Of a stretch of 64,000 bases of DNA, positions 17,917 through 26,523 are shown piece by piece. The translations under genes and the position numbers were made by a program. The notes under the pieces were generated by a model that was not told where the DNA came from, made no database searches, and was given only the letters and a program-made list of their open reading frames with translations. Origin of the DNA: Marivita sp041725935 (lineage in GTDB: Bacteria; Pseudomonadota; Alphaproteobacteria; Rhodobacterales; Rhodobacteraceae); the NCBI GenBank assembly GCA_041725935.1, contig JBGRQD010000001.1:186001-250000 (forward strand). Direction: 5' to 3'. The first letter of the stretch is position 1; each line of letters begins with the position of its first letter.

Positions 17917-17947
17917 TGTGTAATTGCTACAGCGGCTGTAGCTTCAA
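17917..17947 (-). promoter_or_regulatory. MerR-type promoter of the transglutaminase/CDF operon
   Basis: On the reverse strand TTGAAG (17947-17942) and TACACA (17922-17917) are separated by 19 bp, the over-long spacer that MerR proteins untwist. The spacer holds a perfect 7-3-7 palindrome, GCTACAGCGGCTGTAGC (17926-17942). Confidence 0.8.
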
Positions 17948-17995
17948 GCTATTTTCACGCGGTCGGGGCGCCAAGAGACAACGGCGGCCTGCTCG

Positions 17996-18421
17996 TCAGG
18001 CGCCGGTGTCGTGGTCGGCGAGGCAGGCGGAATGATCGCGCAGGACTTCGAGAACGCGGCAATCGGAGACGGTGTCGCGGCTGCATTCCCGCAGCATGCG
18101 CTTCAATTCCTTGCGTAGCGCCTCCAGTCGGGCGATCCGCGCCTCGACTTCCTTGAGCTGACGGTGCGCGATGACGTCAACCTCGGCGCAGGACCGGGAG
18201 GGGTTGTCAGAGAGATCGAGCAGCTCGCGGATCGCTTCCAACGTGAAACCGAGCTGGCGCGCGTGTCGAATAAACGCGAGGCGGTCGAGATCGTTGTCGT
18301 CGTAGCGGCGTTGCCCGCCTTCGGTCCGCCCCGGCTCGGGCAAAAGCCCGATCTGTTCGTAGTAACGGATGGTCTGCACCTTCGTGCCGGTGCGCTTGGC
18401 GAGCGTGCCGATGGCGAGCAT
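17996..18421 (-). CDS. MerR-family metal-sensing regulator (CadR/PbrR/ZntR type)
   Basis: A 141-aa protein. The N-terminus MLAIGTLAKRTGTKVQTIRYYE is the MerR winged helix, then a dimerisation helix with Cys in SRSCAEVD and a C-terminal Cys pair in the CSRDTVSDC and HSACLADHD region. This is the ligand pattern of Zn/Cd/Pb sensors. I use the ATG at 18421 where family similarity starts; the frame is open another 51 codons upstream across its own promoter. It lies between two sets of genes that carry its probable operators and is likely their activator. Confidence 0.88.
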   Translation of the reverse strand: MLAIGTLAKRTGTKVQTIRYYEQIGLLPEPGRTEGGQRRYDDNDLDRLAFIRHARQLGFTLEAIRELLDLSDNPSRSCAEVDVIAHRQLKEVEARIARLEALRKELKRMLRECSRDTVSDCRVLEVLRDHSACLADHDTGA

Positions 18422-18437
18422 GGGAAGCCTCCTTATT

Positions 18438-18454
18438 GCTCTAGCAGTTGTAGG
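18438..18454 (-). promoter_or_regulatory. Imperfect MerR operator before merR itself
   Basis: On the reverse strand CCTACAACTGCTAGAGC matches 12 of 17 positions of the perfect palindrome at 17926-17942, and lies 17-33 bp before the MerR start codon. This is consistent with autoregulation. Confidence 0.55.
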
Positions 18455-18522
18455 TTTTGCCGCCGTGACAGACAAGGTCTTCACGAACGCGTCAGGTTTG
18501 CCGCCCTTGGTGGAAAAAGCGC

Positions 18523-18553
18523 TTGAACCTCTACCCACTGTAGCTTGTAAGCA
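18523..18553 (+). promoter_or_regulatory. MerR-type promoter of the SCO/Dsb/PCuAC operon
   Basis: TTGAAC (18523-18528) and TAAGCA (18548-18553) are separated by 19 bp. The spacer contains CTAC-CCACT-GTAG (18531-18543). The first gene begins about 20 bp downstream. Confidence 0.75.
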
Positions 18554-18572
18554 GCCGAAAAACGTAAGAATC

Positions 18573-19196
18573 ATGAGGCGCTCCGGGCGGATGACGAGAC
18601 TTCAGAAGGGATTGTGGGCGGCGGTTGCCGTCGCCGCGCTCGGTGCAGGGGCACTGGCTGTCACAGGATCGCGTGCGCCGGAAGTCGCGATAGAAACCGC
18701 GTCCTCGGTGGCGGCGGAGTTCGAGTTGACGGACCATGACGGTGTCGTCCGAACTGCCGATGATTTTCGGGATAAATGGAGCTTGGTCTTCTTCGGCTTC
18801 ACGCATTGTCCCGACATCTGTCCGACCACACTGGCGGAGATCGCGCAGGTCATGGACGACCTCGGTCCGCAGGCTGACGCGGTGCAGCCGCTCTTCATCT
18901 CCGTCGACAGCGAACGCGACCGGCCAGAGGCGCTGGCCGAATACGTGCCGCAGTTCCATCCGTCGATCCTGGGCCTCGCCGGCACACCCGAGCAGATCGA
19001 GGCCGCCGCCGCGTCCTTCAAGATCTTCTACGAGCGTGTGCCCGAGGAAACCGCGCCCGACGGATACACGATGGGCCATACGAGTCAGGTGTTTCTCTTC
19101 GGCCCCGATGGCGGTTTTGTGCGGCTCTACAGCTATGGCACGCCCGCTGCGGACATCACCGCAGATCTCCGCGCGCGGATCGACGCGCATGGATAG
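18573..19196 (+). CDS. SCO1/SenC-family copper/thiol protein (first copy)
   Basis: A 207-aa protein with an N-terminal membrane anchor (about residues 12-28) and a thioredoxin-like domain. CPDICP gives the CxxxC copper site and the distal His lies in GYTMGHTSQVF. SCO proteins deliver copper to the CuA site of cytochrome oxidase or act as thiol reductases in the periplasm. It is first of a tightly packed run with DsbB-, DsbA-, PCuAC- and a second SCO-like gene. The start could also be the ATG at 18591. Confidence 0.9.
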   Translation: MRRSGRMTRLQKGLWAAVAVAALGAGALAVTGSRAPEVAIETASSVAAEFELTDHDGVVRTADDFRDKWSLVFFGFTHCPDICPTTLAEIAQVMDDLGPQADAVQPLFISVDSERDRPEALAEYVPQFHPSILGLAGTPEQIEAAAASFKIFYERVPEETAPDGYTMGHTSQVFLFGPDGGFVRLYSYGTPAADITADLRARIDAHG

Positions 19197-19611
19197 CCTG
19201 CGCGGCGAGACGGCGCTGTTCCTGGCGTGGCTGGTAGCGCTCGTGGCCTCGCTTTCGGTGCTGTTCATCGGCGAGGTGCTGGGGCAGACGCCCTGTTCGC
19301 TCTGCTGGTTCCAGCGCGCCTTTATGTTCCCGCTCGCCATCCTTCTCGGGCTCGGGCTTTGGTGGCGCGATCTGGCTGTGGGTCGCTATGGCATTGTCCT
19401 CGCACTGGCCGGTGCAGCGATCGCTCTCTGGCACCTCGCGCTCTATTCCGGGCTGATTCCGGAGCGCGTCCAGCCCTGCGCGGCCAGCGGCCCCTCCTGC
19501 ACCGACGCCAACCAGCTGATCCTCGGCGTGCCGATCCCGGCATTGGCCCTTCTATCATTTCTTGCTATCGCGGCGCTTTGCGCCCTTTCGCGAAAAGGTA
19601 TCCCCGCATGA
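19189..19611 (+). CDS. DsbB-like disulfide bond formation protein
   Basis: A 140-aa protein with four membrane helices, the first periplasmic Cys pair CSLC (TPCSLCWFQR) and a second pair CAASGPSC, the two redox pairs of DsbB/BdbC. At 140 aa it is short, like BdbC. It reoxidises a DsbA-like partner with quinone; that partner is the next gene. The start overlaps the SCO gene by 8 bp and the stop overlaps the next start by 4 bp. Confidence 0.9.
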   Translation: MDSLRGETALFLAWLVALVASLSVLFIGEVLGQTPCSLCWFQRAFMFPLAILLGLGLWWRDLAVGRYGIVLALAGAAIALWHLALYSGLIPERVQPCAASGPSCTDANQLILGVPIPALALLSFLAIAALCALSRKGIPA

Positions 19612-20261
19612 CCCGCAAACCGCTCATCCTGTCAATTATTGCGCTCGCGCTGGCCCTGTTTGCTGGGGCCGCGTGGTTTGTTTCGCGCCCGAATACCCAG
19701 GTCGCGACCGTGCCGCCAGAGGTGGCCGAAGCGCTGGTGCGGCCCTGGTCTCCTGTTCTGGGCCCCGAGGATGCGCTCGTCACCATCGTCGAGTTCTTCG
19801 ACCCCGCCTGCGAGGCCTGCCGCGCGTTCCACCCTATCGTGAAGGACATCATGGCCGAACATGGCGACGCCGTGCGGGTCGTGGTGCGCTACACGCCGTT
19901 CCACGGCGAAGTCTCCGACATCGCGATCCGCGTTCTGGAAGCCGCCCGGATGCAAGGCGTCTTCGAGCCGGTGATGGACGCGCTTATGCGCGAGCAGCCC
20001 CGCTGGGCGTCCCATGGCGGGATGCGGCCTGACCTGATCATCCAGATCGCAGGTGAGGCAGGGCTCGACCTTGGCAAGGCGGAGGCGCAGATACGTGCGC
20101 CCGATGTCGTCGCGGTCCTGAACCGGGACCGGGCCGACGTGGAGGCGGTAGGCGTCCGCCAAACCCCCACATTTTTCGTAAACGAACGTCCGCTCGACCC
20201 CTTCGGCGAGGCCGAACTCCGCGCGCTCGTCGCGGAGGAAGTCCGCCGTGCGGGGTCGTGA
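19608..20261 (+). CDS. DsbA/BdbD-like thioredoxin-fold oxidoreductase
   Basis: A 217-aa protein with an N-terminal signal anchor, active site CEAC in FFDPACEACRAF, an inserted helical region and cis-Pro QTPTFFVN. It oxidises or isomerises exported thiols, probably paired with the preceding DsbB-like gene (4-bp overlap). Its place in a MerR-controlled metal operon suggests maintenance of periplasmic thiols or loading of copper proteins. Confidence 0.9.
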   Translation: MTRKPLILSIIALALALFAGAAWFVSRPNTQVATVPPEVAEALVRPWSPVLGPEDALVTIVEFFDPACEACRAFHPIVKDIMAEHGDAVRVVVRYTPFHGEVSDIAIRVLEAARMQGVFEPVMDALMREQPRWASHGGMRPDLIIQIAGEAGLDLGKAEAQIRAPDVVAVLNRDRADVEAVGVRQTPTFFVNERPLDPFGEAELRALVAEEVRRAGS

Positions 20262-20292
20262 CGGGATGCAGATCAGAGTTTGGAGACCGAAC

Positions 20293-20751
20293 ATGAAACT
20301 ATTTAGCATTGCGGCCTTTGCCCTCGCCCTTTTGGCCACATCGCCCCCCGTCCTCGCCGGCGGAGAGGATGTCGTCATCGAGGACGCCTGGTCGCGCGCC
20401 TCGATCGGGACGAGCCGGCCCGGCGTGGCCTACATGACGCTGCAAAACACCGGAGCCGAGCCGGTCGTGGTGACCGGCCTGCGCACCAACCTCGCGATGA
20501 TGCCGATGATCCATGCCACCACCACAGATGCGCAGGGCGTCACCCGAATGTCGCACATGGAGGAGGTGGAGATCGCCGCGGGCGAAGCCGTCGCGCTCGA
20601 GCCCGGCGGTCTTCACGTCATGCTCATGGATCTTCAGCGGCCGATGGTCGAGGGCGAGAGCTATGCCCTATCGGTGATCTTTGCCGACGGGACGGAGGCA
20701 ACGGTAGAGGTGCCGATCCTCGGTATTGCCGCGCGGGGGCCCTCCGACTGA
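20293..20751 (+). CDS. Periplasmic copper chaperone PCu(A)C
   Basis: A 152-aa protein with a clear Sec signal (MKLFSIAAFALALLA...VLAG). The metal motif H-M...H-x-M is present: MIHATTTD, MSHMEEVE and LHVMLMDL. PCuAC proteins carry Cu(I) for cytochrome oxidase assembly with SCO. GGAGA lies 8 nt before the chosen ATG; an in-frame ATG at 20266 would add residues before the signal. It sits between the two SCO genes, as expected for this pathway. Confidence 0.9.
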   Translation: MKLFSIAAFALALLATSPPVLAGGEDVVIEDAWSRASIGTSRPGVAYMTLQNTGAEPVVVTGLRTNLAMMPMIHATTTDAQGVTRMSHMEEVEIAAGEAVALEPGGLHVMLMDLQRPMVEGESYALSVIFADGTEATVEVPILGIAARGPSD

Positions 20752-21389
20752 TGCGGCGGCGCGCGTTCCTGCGATACGGCGCGCTTGGCCTCGGCGCGGG
20801 CGCGGCCGCGCTCTTCGCGGGCTGGTGGCAGGTCGACGGCCCCGGCGCGCCCGAGGTATCCGCCGGCCGCCCCTTGCCGTTGACCGCCATGGACTTCGCC
20901 CTGATCGACCACGAGGGGCAGCCGGTCGGGCCGGAGACGCTGATCGGACGCGCGTCGCTCGTCTTCTTCGGCTTCACCTGGTGCCCGCAGGTCTGCCCGA
21001 CCACGCTTGCCGACATCTCGCACTGGCTCGACGGTCTCGGCGCGGAGGCCGAGGCCCTCGACGTCGTGCTGATCACCGTCGATCCGGAGCGGGACACCGT
21101 CGAGGCGATGGCCGAGTATGTCAGCTATTTCCATCCGCAGATCCGTGGCTGGACCGGCAGCCCGGCCGAGATCGCGCGCGCGGCGGAAGGGTTCCGGGTG
21201 CGCTACGAGAAAGTGCCTCTCGACGACGGCGACTACACGATGAACCACACCTCAGGCGTGTTCCTTTTCGATGCGACGGGCGCGCTGGTCAGCATCATCG
21301 ACTATCACGAGCCCCGCGAATTCGCGCTCCCTAAGATCCGCCGGGCACTGGAGCGGAGCCCATCAGAAGCAGCATCGGAAACGGGGTGA
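20751..21389 (+). CDS. SCO1/SenC-family protein (second copy)
   Basis: A 212-aa protein starting MRRRAFLRYGALGLGAG, a Tat-like signal. The CxxxC motif is in WCPQVCPTT and the distal His in YTMNHTSGVF. Its start shares one base with the PCuAC stop. It resembles the first SCO copy closely in layout (THCPDICP versus TWCPQVCP). Two SCO proteins in one operon could split roles, one moving copper and the other keeping the site reduced. Confidence 0.9.
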   Translation: MRRRAFLRYGALGLGAGAAALFAGWWQVDGPGAPEVSAGRPLPLTAMDFALIDHEGQPVGPETLIGRASLVFFGFTWCPQVCPTTLADISHWLDGLGAEAEALDVVLITVDPERDTVEAMAEYVSYFHPQIRGWTGSPAEIARAAEGFRVRYEKVPLDDGDYTMNHTSGVFLFDATGALVSIIDYHEPREFALPKIRRALERSPSEAASETG

Positions 21390-21421
21390 GCGATTTTGCG
21401 CAGAAAGTCTCCAAAATGCTC

Positions 21422-21452
21422 TTGAACCTACAGTTGCTGGAGGTCCTATCTT
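21422..21452 (+). promoter_or_regulatory. MerR-type promoter of the permease/DUF411 unit
   Basis: TTGAAC (21422-21427) and TATCTT (21447-21452) are separated by 19 bp, with the dyad ACCTACAGTTGCTGGAGGT in the spacer region (one mismatched pair). The element is the third member of the same regulon and begins 26 bp before the permease start codon. Confidence 0.78.
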
Positions 21453-21477
21453 CAGGCCAGATAACGGAGACGGCGAC

Positions 21478-22674
21478 ATGAACGACATCAGCCAGACGGC
21501 AAAAGCCCAGGCCGCGGCCTCGACTTGCGATGCCGGCGGCTTCGTCCTGCCGGGCGAGCCGTCGCCGCGGCTGGCCTCCGCAAAAGCGGCGTCGTGTTGC
21601 GGCGGAAGCGAAGAGACGGCAGTAGCCTCTTGCTGCGGTCCCTCGGCGGATGTGGATGCACCGCGATGGCGGCGTGTGGACTGGCTTCTCTGGGGCTCCG
21701 GCGCGGTGATCGGGGTCGCTTACATCGCGGCCTTCTTCCTGCCCCACGACGCGCCCCTCGGGCTCGGAGTCTTCACGCATGGCGTGCAGGAGATGATGAA
21801 CCTGATGTGGTGGGGCATCCTCATCGGCATGGTTGCCGTCGGCGTCATCGACCGCGTGCCGCGCGAGTTCGTGATCGGGATCATCGGCCGCGACCAGGGG
21901 GCGAAGAGCCTCGTGCGTGCCGTGCTGGCGGGCGTGCTGCTCGACCTCTGCAACCACGGCGTCCTGATGGTGGGAGCCAAGCTCTACGAGCGCGGCGCGA
22001 GCCTCGGCCAGGTCTTCGCTTTCCTGATCGCAAGCCCGTGGAACTCGTTGTCGCTCACGATCATCATTGGTGTGCTGATGGGCTGGGAATGGATGGCGGT
22101 ATTCCTCGTGGCCTCGCTGGTCATCGCGCTGCTCACGGGTCTGGCGGTCGAGGCGCTGGAGCGCGCAGGCCGCGTCAAGCCGAACCCCAACCGCGTGAAC
22201 CTGCCCGCCGACTTCCAAGTCTGGCGCGAGGCCAAGGCAGGGCTTCGGGCGACGCGCTTCGACGCCGCCTTCGCGAAGGACATCGCGACGCGTGCCTTTC
22301 CGGCAAGCCGCATGGTCCTGCGCTGGCTGTTCTTCGGGGTGGTGCTCGCCGCGCTGATCCAGGCGACGGTGCCGACGGAGATCTTCGAAACCTGGTTCGG
22401 CGCCACGATGCTCGGCCTCTTCACCACGTTCGTCGCGGCCACGATCATCGAGGTCTGCTCGGAAGGCTCGGTTCCGATAGCGGCCGACCTGATGACGCGC
22501 GCCGCGGCGCCCGGCAACGCCTTCACCTTCCTGATGGCGGGGGCCGCCACCGACTACACCGAAATCCTCGTTCTGCGCGAGGTCACGGGGCGGCTGAAGG
22601 CGGCACTTCTCCTGCCGCTCCTGACAGTGCCGCAGGTTCTCGTGATAGGTTGGGCCCTGAACGCTGCCGGATGA
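21478..22674 (+). CDS. Permease of the YraQ/DUF318 (ArsP-like) family with Cys-rich N-terminus
   Basis: A 398-aa protein with about eight membrane helices in two related halves; the second repeats features such as EGSVPIAADL. The N-terminal about 60 residues are soluble and hold two Cys-Cys pairs (SCCGGS and SCCGPS), likely metal-binding. ArsP-type permeases export organoarsenicals, but many family members are of unknown substrate. It has its own MerR-type promoter. The metal controlling it is probably the one sensed by the nearby MerR protein. Confidence 0.82.
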   Translation: MNDISQTAKAQAAASTCDAGGFVLPGEPSPRLASAKAASCCGGSEETAVASCCGPSADVDAPRWRRVDWLLWGSGAVIGVAYIAAFFLPHDAPLGLGVFTHGVQEMMNLMWWGILIGMVAVGVIDRVPREFVIGIIGRDQGAKSLVRAVLAGVLLDLCNHGVLMVGAKLYERGASLGQVFAFLIASPWNSLSLTIIIGVLMGWEWMAVFLVASLVIALLTGLAVEALERAGRVKPNPNRVNLPADFQVWREAKAGLRATRFDAAFAKDIATRAFPASRMVLRWLFFGVVLAALIQATVPTEIFETWFGATMLGLFTTFVAATIIEVCSEGSVPIAADLMTRAAAPGNAFTFLMAGAATDYTEILVLREVTGRLKAALLLPLLTVPQVLVIGWALNAAG

Positions 22675-22706
22675 CGACCCGAACGACACCGATTGGAGGA
22701 TATCCT

Positions 22707-23180
22707 ATGCCAAAACTCACCCGACGTAGCCTGATCTTCGGCGCTGCAAGCCTCACCGCTCTCGCGCCGCATTTGGGTATCGCTCAGACCGCGCCAGCGA
22801 TCCACGTGCTGAAGGACCGCAACTGCGGTTGTTGCGGCGCTTGGGTTGAGATCCTGCGCTCAGATGGCTTGACGGTGACGACCCAGAACAGTTTCGGCAC
22901 GCTCCTGATCCGTCACAAGCTCGACAACGGCATCCCACAGGACATGATCTCCTGCCACACTGGCGAGATCGACGGCTACTTCATCGAGGGCCACGTCCCG
23001 CCTGCCGACATCCGCAGGCTCTTGTCCGAGCGCCCCGATGCAGTGGGCCTGGCCGTGCCCGGCATGCCCTACGGCTCGCCCGGCATGGGACCGGAGGAGA
23101 ACCGCGAGGCTTACGACGTGTTCCTGCTCCGCCACGACGGCAGCACCGAAGTCTTCGCGAGCTACGAGGCTGCCGCCTGA
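22707..23180 (+). CDS. DUF411 metal-binding exported protein
   Basis: A 157-aa protein starting MPKLTRRSLIFGAASL, a Tat-type signal. The mature part has the DUF411 core: LKDRNCGCCGAWVE, SCHTGEIDGYFIEGHVP, then the segment GLAVPGMPYGSPGM. GGAGGA stands 6 nt before the ATG at 22707; an ATG at 22671 overlaps the permease stop but lacks a signal-like start. Family members (CopG-type) occur in copper and silver resistance loci. It is the last gene of the MerR-regulated block. Confidence 0.85.
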   Translation: MPKLTRRSLIFGAASLTALAPHLGIAQTAPAIHVLKDRNCGCCGAWVEILRSDGLTVTTQNSFGTLLIRHKLDNGIPQDMISCHTGEIDGYFIEGHVPPADIRRLLSERPDAVGLAVPGMPYGSPGMGPEENREAYDVFLLRHDGSTEVFASYEAAA

Positions 23181-23523
23181 ACCGGTCGAAAACACGAGGC
23201 TATCAATGTCCGGGACCCTCGTTCTTAACGCAGATTTCGCCTCCGATATCGTGCCTTTCTTGCGGTCATCGAACTCGATTGCATGACCGGCCCAACCGCA
23301 CTGGCAGTAGATATTGCACTGCTGCGAGCAATCGATTGGTCCCACTATGAGAATGCCAAGATTGCGCGAATGTGTTTGACCCTTGGTCGATTGATTTTCA
23401 GGTTCTTGTCGACCGACCCCGCGATAGAGGGCCCTTGTCAAGACGCAAGCTGCAGTTTCCGCAGGCTACCGGGGGAACACACGCTCTATCTTTTCGCAAT
23501 GGACTGCATGTAGAAACGAGAAA
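23181..23523. other. Gap with no recognisable gene
   Basis: 343 bp between the metal block and the hypothetical-gene block. Only short unsupported frames are present on both strands and no clear hairpin was seen. Base composition changes here toward lower G+C. Confidence 0.5.
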
Positions 23524-24141
23524 ATGGCCAACCTCATCGAGAATAATGATCCTCTTATGGCATCCGAGAACGGTTCCGCGGCCCAATCGCGCTTGCTATA
23601 TCGGCATGGTCATATCGAGACGCACGAAGTGTTCTCCGAAGCGAGCGGACGGCGTCGTATCGCAGTAGATACCGAGACCCAGAGCCGGTTCGACGAAGGC
23701 TGGCATGACTGGCCCGACGCCGTCCAGCGCGCCAAACTGGTGATCGCGTTGCCGGAAAGACATCGCGTGTTCGCAGCGCCTGCCTTGATCCTTTCGGGAC
23801 TATTCGAACCTATGGCCAGGCGCCTAGGCGTCGAGTATGCCCCGCCCGAAGACCCGAAGGCCCGGCGCGAATACGAGACATGGTTTCGAACGACATACGG
23901 ATCGATGGCTGCGATCTGGGATCTCGATTTTCCGTGGAGTGAGATGAACGACGGCGAGATCGGCGAGGTCATCTACCGGTTTGGCGTTCTTCTGGACGCG
24001 TCGGGCTGCTGGGGCGGCGGGGGCATCGAAAACACCCACTACAGCATGCTTTTCCGGTTTTTGCCGCGCAGCTCCAAAGGTCGCGCCTGGGCAACGTTCG
24101 AACTCAAGAAAGGCGCCTCTCACTATAGACGGATCGAGTAG
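23524..24141 (+). CDS. Hypothetical protein
   Basis: A 205-aa soluble protein, rich in Trp and Arg in the middle (ETWFRTTYGSMAAIWDLDFPW) with a Gly-rich turn SGCWGGGG. No motif I can name. Codon use is protein-like along its length and the ATG follows a purine-rich stretch. It faces a convergent membrane-protein gene. Confidence 0.6.
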   Translation: MANLIENNDPLMASENGSAAQSRLLYRHGHIETHEVFSEASGRRRIAVDTETQSRFDEGWHDWPDAVQRAKLVIALPERHRVFAAPALILSGLFEPMARRLGVEYAPPEDPKARREYETWFRTTYGSMAAIWDLDFPWSEMNDGEIGEVIYRFGVLLDASGCWGGGGIENTHYSMLFRFLPRSSKGRAWATFELKKGASHYRRIE

Positions 24142-24349
24142 TTCCAGCCATCAAGGAAATCCGCGCTGGCGGAACTGAGCAGGTTATTTCCCTCATGGGG
24201 CAATGTCGAAAGACTGTTCATCCCAAAATCTTGGCCTGTCTCCGCCAAGTGGTCAGGCTTCGTTTTGACGGGTCGCGATTTGAAGCAACGGGACGATGCT
24301 GTCAGCCGCCGCTGCTGGAGCTCAACGCTACTCGCGTCATGATATCCGG

Positions 24350-24934
24350 TCACGCTCCTGTCAGCAGGTTGAAAATGGAAATGGCACGATCCTTTTTTAA
24401 ATTGCGCGCCAAGGTAATCACCTTTTTGCCGTAACGGATCCTGACGCGGAACCGACGCTTCGCCGAGGACCGCCCAATTGCAATACTTGCCCCGGTGAGC
24501 GCCGATGTGGTCGCACTCGCCATCACACCCACGGCCGCCACTGAGGCACCTGCTACACCTGTTCCGCCGACAACCAGAATCGGCTGACCGGTAATCGCCA
24601 CATCATCGTCCATGGGATTGTCGATCAGGATTTCGGACACCAAACCCAAATCATATTCGGAACCACCCTTGATGATAGCATTTGGAGCAAGCGTAAATTG
24701 CTGAGGCTGAAACGCCAGGTAAACCAAGAAGCCGGCCCCCAGGAGAATGATGACAGGAAGCGGCCAGAAAGACGTTGGTAGCATCGCCGCCAGTCCACCC
24801 AAAATAAAAATCAACCCGACAGGTAACACAACGTATGCCACCCATGGCAGCCCATCGCCGTGGAACCGCACCACGCGGGAATCGCCCTGTTGGTCGATAA
24901 CGTAGCCTTGATCGAACGTCGCCTTCTTCGCCAT
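24350..24934 (-). CDS. Hypothetical membrane protein with basic C-terminus
   Basis: A 194-aa protein. The start at 24934 has a perfect AGGAGG ribosome site 7 nt upstream; a longer frame upstream lacks one. Two hydrophobic helices lie at about 33-50 and 55-75, later a Gly/Ala-rich segment (VVGGTGVAGASVAAVGVMASA) which may also insert, then a Lys/Arg-rich end. The second half resembles small inner-membrane proteins with a beta-rich cytoplasmic domain. Function unknown. Confidence 0.7.
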   Translation of the reverse strand: MAKKATFDQGYVIDQQGDSRVVRFHGDGLPWVAYVVLPVGLIFILGGLAAMLPTSFWPLPVIILLGAGFLVYLAFQPQQFTLAPNAIIKGGSEYDLGLVSEILIDNPMDDDVAITGQPILVVGGTGVAGASVAAVGVMASATTSALTGASIAIGRSSAKRRFRVRIRYGKKVITLARNLKKDRAISIFNLLTGA

Positions 24935-25100
24935 CCGGCACCTCCTTGCAAAAGATTTTCTGCTCCGCCAGAGCGAATGCAATGCGCGCCCCGCGCGCAT
25001 AAGTGGTCGTGTATTTGGCTTGGCAGCACAGGCATCCGCCTCGTGAGATGCGCTTGCCTCGATCAATCCCCGCAAACGGCTACCCGAGAGTTCAGGCCAC

Positions 25101-25403
25101 CTATTCGCGACGGCACTCGAAAGTATCTCCGCTCAAGGGCGAATGCCAGGTGAGGGTCTTGGCCGTGACATCAAACATTGCAAAGCGATATCCGTCATGC
25201 ATCTCCGCTCCATAGGCGTCCTCCGCAATCCTCTCGACGTTTTTCACGGGAACTTCTTTGCCGCTGACATTGTAGGTTCCAGCATCCAGCGTGAAGTGCA
25301 TGATCTCGCAATCCCATGCGCCGAACACAGGCAGACCCTCTTGCGCGATAGCACTAGATGCGACGAAAACAGCGGTGACACAGGGGAAAATCGCGCGTTT
25401 CAC
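25101..25403 (-). CDS. Small exported protein
   Basis: A 100-aa protein with a clear signal peptide (MKRAIFPCVTAVFVASSAIA/QEG) and two cysteines in the mature part (DCEIMHF and FECRRE) that may form a disulfide. No known family recognised. It lies 49 bp after another small exported protein in the same direction. Confidence 0.65.
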   Translation of the reverse strand: MKRAIFPCVTAVFVASSAIAQEGLPVFGAWDCEIMHFTLDAGTYNVSGKEVPVKNVERIAEDAYGAEMHDGYRFAMFDVTAKTLTWHSPLSGDTFECRRE

Positions 25404-25452
25404 TCAGGTAGTCCTTTTATCAGAGCCAAGGCAGGAAAAAGTATTTCAACAA

Positions 25453-25788
25453 TTACCAAGCACAAAGTTTGACGGTTTCACTTGTCCAGCACGCGCCTTC
25501 CCGAGCTAGCGGGCCGAGAGGAGTATGAGCGTGCCCGGCACCCGGCGCTTCGTTCCAGTGTCCGGTGCCGTTCCCATCTGCACCAACGTAGAGATAGGCG
25601 AAATACGTGCCGTTCGGGCCGATGATCTGGAAGTCGCCGTTTCCGCCGGACAGTGGCCGGAAATCGCAGGCTCCGTCGATGAAAGTCTGGCCATCCACCT
25701 CGAGGAGGCATTTCGCAGGACGGGCCTCAGTAGGAAGCGCACCATAGGACATTAGGAGCAGTGCAAAGATCGAAGTCTTGGTGTTCAT
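25453..25788 (-). CDS. Small exported protein with cysteines
   Basis: 111 aa from the ATG giving MNTKTSIFALLLMSYGALP, a plausible signal peptide; an ATG eight codons earlier (25812) is possible. The mature part has four cysteines and a Gly-rich GNGDFQIIGPNGTYFAYLYV stretch that looks like a small beta domain. Probably periplasmic. It forms a pair with the next small exported protein. Confidence 0.6.
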   Translation of the reverse strand: MNTKTSIFALLLMSYGALPTEARPAKCLLEVDGQTFIDGACDFRPLSGGNGDFQIIGPNGTYFAYLYVGADGNGTGHWNEAPGAGHAHTPLGPLAREGACWTSETVKLCAW

Positions 25789-26103
25789 GGAGAGCCAACC
25801 GTTTGGGGTCATCAGTGTGACTTATCCTTTCAGATTCAATGCATAACGCAAATACCTTCCAAAGGAGGTATCGGGATTGAATCGAACAGGTTGGCGTGCA
25901 AAATAGAAAGTGCGGTTCAGCAAATTCTGACCGTGGGGCGTAGCAACTCCGATGGCACACAGGCCGGTCAAGTTCTCACTTGGCCGGGTGGTCGTCGCAC
26001 ATGTCCAGGGTTCGCCTAAAAGCGGCGACGCTCTGTGCTGTGTGCAGAGTTGCTAACACCCGGCTGTAAGCCGGGAAGGCCTCTTAGATGATGGAGGCGT
26101 GTC
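25789..26103. other. Gap with no recognisable gene
   Basis: About 315 bp between leftward and rightward genes; it must contain the promoters for both sides. A GGAGG ribosome site for the next gene ends it. No palindrome stood out. Confidence 0.4.
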
Positions 26104-26499
26104 ATGTTCAACCAGTTCGATTTCGCATCTCGTGCAGACGCAGAGCACCTTTCAGTGCGGCAAATCCAGCGCGCTGCCCACGCCATGGACGACGGAGAAC
26201 CACCGCATGAGGGTGTTTTCTCGCATCAAGTTCATCATACCCGAGCCTTCTATTCTGATCCATCGCCCGTCGATTGCCAGGGAAAGGGGCACGTTGTAGC
26301 GATCCATCTCGCACCGCGAGAGCGAGAGGTCCTTCTTTGGGCAGCCCGGGGAAAATCTGCCTGGGAAACGGCTCAGATGCTCAACCTGTCCGAAACTACC
26401 ATAAAGTTTTACATCAGAAGAGCCTGCTCACGGCTCCAGGCGCAGAACAAAACCCACGCGGTGGCAGTTTGCTTAACCAATGGGGTATTCAAGCTCTAG
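26104..26499 (+). CDS. LuxR-type helix-turn-helix protein
   Basis: A 131-aa protein. The C-terminal half LAPREREVLLWAARGKSAWETAQMLNLSETTIKFYIRRAC is a complete GerE/LuxR HTH (residues about 68-125). The N-terminal half is short and unlike autoinducer or receiver domains. GGAGG lies 8 nt upstream of the ATG. Likely a small transcription factor for island genes; target unknown. Confidence 0.82.
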   Translation: MFNQFDFASRADAEHLSVRQIQRAAHAMDDGEPPHEGVFSHQVHHTRAFYSDPSPVDCQGKGHVVAIHLAPREREVLLWAARGKSAWETAQMLNLSETTIKFYIRRACSRLQAQNKTHAVAVCLTNGVFKL

Positions 26500-26523
26500 C
26501 AGCGCCGCCCTTACTTCAGAAAC

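Noticed and set aside
21525..22670. Upstream extension of the DUF411 frame
   Set aside because: Shadow of the permease gene; the Tat-type signal and ribosome site place the start at 22707.
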